A stretch of 64,000 nt of DNA from JBDRRP01 sp964446485 (GTDB lineage Bacteria; Desulfobacterota; Desulfobacteria; Desulfobacterales; JBDRRP01). Of this stretch, positions 62,457 to 64,000 are shown in pieces. The notes beneath the pieces were generated by a model. That model was not told where the DNA came from. It did no database searches and saw nothing but the letters and a program-made list of their open reading frames with translations. A program made the translations under genes and the position numbers. Each line of letters starts with the position of its first letter. The stretch's first letter is position 1. Where the stretch lies: NCBI GenBank assembly GCA_964446485.1, contig CAYUOU010000010.1:1-64000 (forward strand). Reading direction: 5' to 3'.

Positions 62457-64000
62457 TGACCGCTGCGGTTGCCACGGAACTGGAGGGGCAACTGGAGCGC
62501 GTCACCTACACCCGGGAAGATACCGGCTACACGGTGGCCCGGGTGCGGGTGGCCGGTAACCCCGATCCGGTCACCGTGGTAGGAATCCTGCCGACGCCCC
62601 GCGCCGGTGAGCATCTTCGCATGACCGGCAAGTGGGTGGTCCATCCCCGATTCGGCCGCCAGTTTCAGATCCATTCCAGCGAGTGTCAAGCGCCGGCGAC
62701 TCCCAAAGGCATTGAGAAGTATCTCAGCTCCGGCCTGATACCGGGGCTGGGACCGGTGACCGCCGAGCGGATCGTCCAGCGTTTCGGCGCAAAAACGCTG
62801 GACATCATCGATACGGATCCGGGGCGCCTGGCTGAGATCGACGGCATCGGCAAAAAGCGCGTCGCCGGTATTGTCGCGGCCTGGAGCGACCTTCGGTCCC
62901 TGCGCGACGTGTTTTTGTTTCTGAAAACCCACGACATCAGCACACGGTTCGGGGTGCGAATCGCCAAACGTTACGGAATACGGGCCGCAGAAGTGATTCG
63001 CCGGAATCCGTATCGGCTGTCGGCCGATATCGAAGGCGTCGGGTTCCACAAGGCCGACCGCATCGCCGCCAGCCTCGGCATCGCTCCGGAGGCCCCGGAG
63101 CGGGTGCGGGCGGGGCTGCTTTTCGTCCTTGAACGGGCGGCAGATGACGGTCATGTCTGCTTTCCAGCAGACTGTCTTGGGGCACGGGTGAGTGAACTGC
63201 TCGGCGTACCCCGGCAACTGGCAGACCTCGCGCTGTCGGCAGCCGTTCAGGATCAGGATGTCGTGGTCGACCCCATCGGCGACAACAGCCTCGGTTCGGG
63301 GAGCGGGAGCGCCGTTTTTCTGGCGCGATTTCACCATTGCGAGACGGCCATTGCCAGGCGGCTGACGGTATTAATGCGGACAGTGCCCTCCAACCGCATC
63401 GCCCATCCGGCCCGGGCCCTTAAGTGGGTGGCCCATCGACTGCGCTTTTCATTGTCCGAGGGCCAGAGGCAGGCCGTGGCGACGGCCCTTGAAAAGTCCG
63501 TGGCGGTCATTACCGGGGGGCCGGGTACCGGCAAGACCACCATTGTCCGGGCAGTTGTGGAGATTTATCGGCGGGCCGGCGCGCGCGTCATGCTGGGTGC
63601 GCCTACCGGTCGCGCCGCCAAACGTCTCAGCGAGGCCACCGAACAGCCGGCGCGCACCATCCATCGATTGCTGGAATACAACCACCGCAGCGGCGGGTTC
63701 CAGCGAAACCAGCAGCGTCCGCTGGATGTCGATGTGATGATCGTGGACGAAGCATCCATGCTGGACACCGTCATCATGCATTTTCTGCTCAAGGCGTTGC
63801 CGCCGGGGTGCGTTTTTGTAATGATGGGCGACATTCACCAACTACCGTCGGTGGGCGCCGGCTTCGTGCTGGGAGACATCATCGACAGCGGTCGGGTGGC
63901 CGTGGCACGACTCACGGAAATATTCCGTCAGGCCAAAAGAAGCCGCATCGTCGTCAATGCCCATCGCGTTCACGCCGGGAAGATGCCGGTGACTGATGAC
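62456..64000 (+). CDS. RecD2-type ATP-dependent DNA helicase, N-terminal part (cut by window edge)
   Basis: At least 515 residues, open to the window edge. N-terminal OB-like region (LERVTYTREDTGYTVARV), helix-hairpin-helix segments (IPGLGPVTAERIV, IDGIGKKRVAGI) and superfamily 1 helicase motifs: Walker A GGPGTGKTTIVRA, PTGRAAKRLSE, VDEASMLD and GDIHQLPSVGAG. RecD2 lacks RecBC partners and unwinds 5' to 3'. The C-terminal part lies outside the window. The start codon overlaps the trmO stop. Confidence 0.9.
   Translation, partial: MTAAVATELEGQLERVTYTREDTGYTVARVRVAGNPDPVTVVGILPTPRAGEHLRMTGKWVVHPRFGRQFQIHSSECQAPATPKGIEKYLSSGLIPGLGPVTAERIVQRFGAKTLDIIDTDPGRLAEIDGIGKKRVAGIVAAWSDLRSLRDVFLFLKTHDISTRFGVRIAKRYGIRAAEVIRRNPYRLSADIEGVGFHKADRIAASLGIAPEAPERVRAGLLFVLERAADDGHVCFPADCLGARVSELLGVPRQLADLALSAAVQDQDVVVDPIGDNSLGSGSGSAVFLARFHHCETAIARRLTVLMRTVPSNRIAHPARALKWVAHRLRFSLSEGQRQAVATALEKSVAVITGGPGTGKTTIVRAVVEIYRRAGARVMLGAPTGRAAKRLSEATEQPARTIHRLLEYNHRSGGFQRNQQRPLDVDVMIVDEASMLDTVIMHFLLKALPPGCVFVMMGDIHQLPSVGAGFVLGDIIDSGRVAVARLTEIFRQAKRSRIVVNAHRVHAGKMPVTDD

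Noticed and set aside
1..64000. CRISPR array, rRNA, prophage or transposase
   Set aside because: I looked for regularly spaced direct repeats, rRNA-like segments and transposase or integrase proteins and found none.

Overview
The window reads as a stretch of chromosome from an anaerobic Desulfobacterota (former Deltaproteobacteria), most like the Desulfobacterales sulfate reducers. This is inferred from gene content: a Ni-containing CO dehydrogenase, an Rnf complex with a multihaem cytochrome, a ferredoxin-thioredoxin reductase-type protein, a CarD regulator, DUF1844 and a PAS/sigma-54 activator. The DNA is GC-rich throughout. No phage, transposase, CRISPR array or rRNA was seen; one tRNA (Gln, UUG) is present.

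Layout. 1-300: start of a citrate synthase gene on the minus strand, cut by the window edge. 703-6514: nqrABCDEF, a complete Na+-translocating NADH:quinone reductase. 6611-8595 (minus): a ferredoxin-thioredoxin-reductase-like/glutaredoxin pair, a TIGR04282 glycosyltransferase and a decayed DUF255 gene. 8880-10847: cooS with a strong terminator, followed by a convergent sigma-54 activator. 12710-16265: an Mla-type lipid transport operon (mlaEFDCA). 16461-25765: serA, DUF1844, ispE, tRNA-Gln, prs, rplY, pth, hppA, carD and an rluD-like gene. 25849-32581 (minus): an rnf operon (cytochrome, rnfC, D, G, E, A, and rnfB fused to a GltD-like flavoprotein). 32855-34579 (minus): a large radical-SAM protein. 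34652-50613 (minus): an almost complete division and cell wall (dcw) cluster from mraZ to ftsZ with a fused murE-murF and no murB or ddl. 51111-52064: a eukaryotic-type S-adenosylmethionine decarboxylase. 52296-56443 (minus): a retropepsin-like protease and a 1102-residue HEAT/cNMP-like/PilZ protein. 56883-58844: purH split into two genes. 58943-61302 (minus): threonine aldolase, a TPR protein and two unrecognised small proteins. 61510-64000: gamma-carbonic anhydrase-like protein, trmO and the start of recD2.

How the genes work together. The bioenergetic genes link NADH, quinone, ferredoxin, CO and pyrophosphate to ion gradients. NQR and RNF are paralogous six-subunit complexes and both are complete here. 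The NqrA subunit keeps two full RnfC-type [4Fe-4S] motifs that ordinary NqrA has lost. The RNF set departs from the standard in three ways: RnfB carries a GltD-like NAD(P)H/FAD module, RnfD lacks the usual FMN-anchoring threonine, and a five-haem cytochrome opens the operon. The H+-PPase has the lysine typical of K+-independent enzymes.

The observations I would follow first are the Fe-S NqrA, the altered RNF complex, the eukaryotic-type AdoMet decarboxylase with all its catalytic residues, the three-repeat MraZ operator, and the HEAT/cNMP/PilZ protein. All family calls come from reading motifs and gene order; no database search was run.
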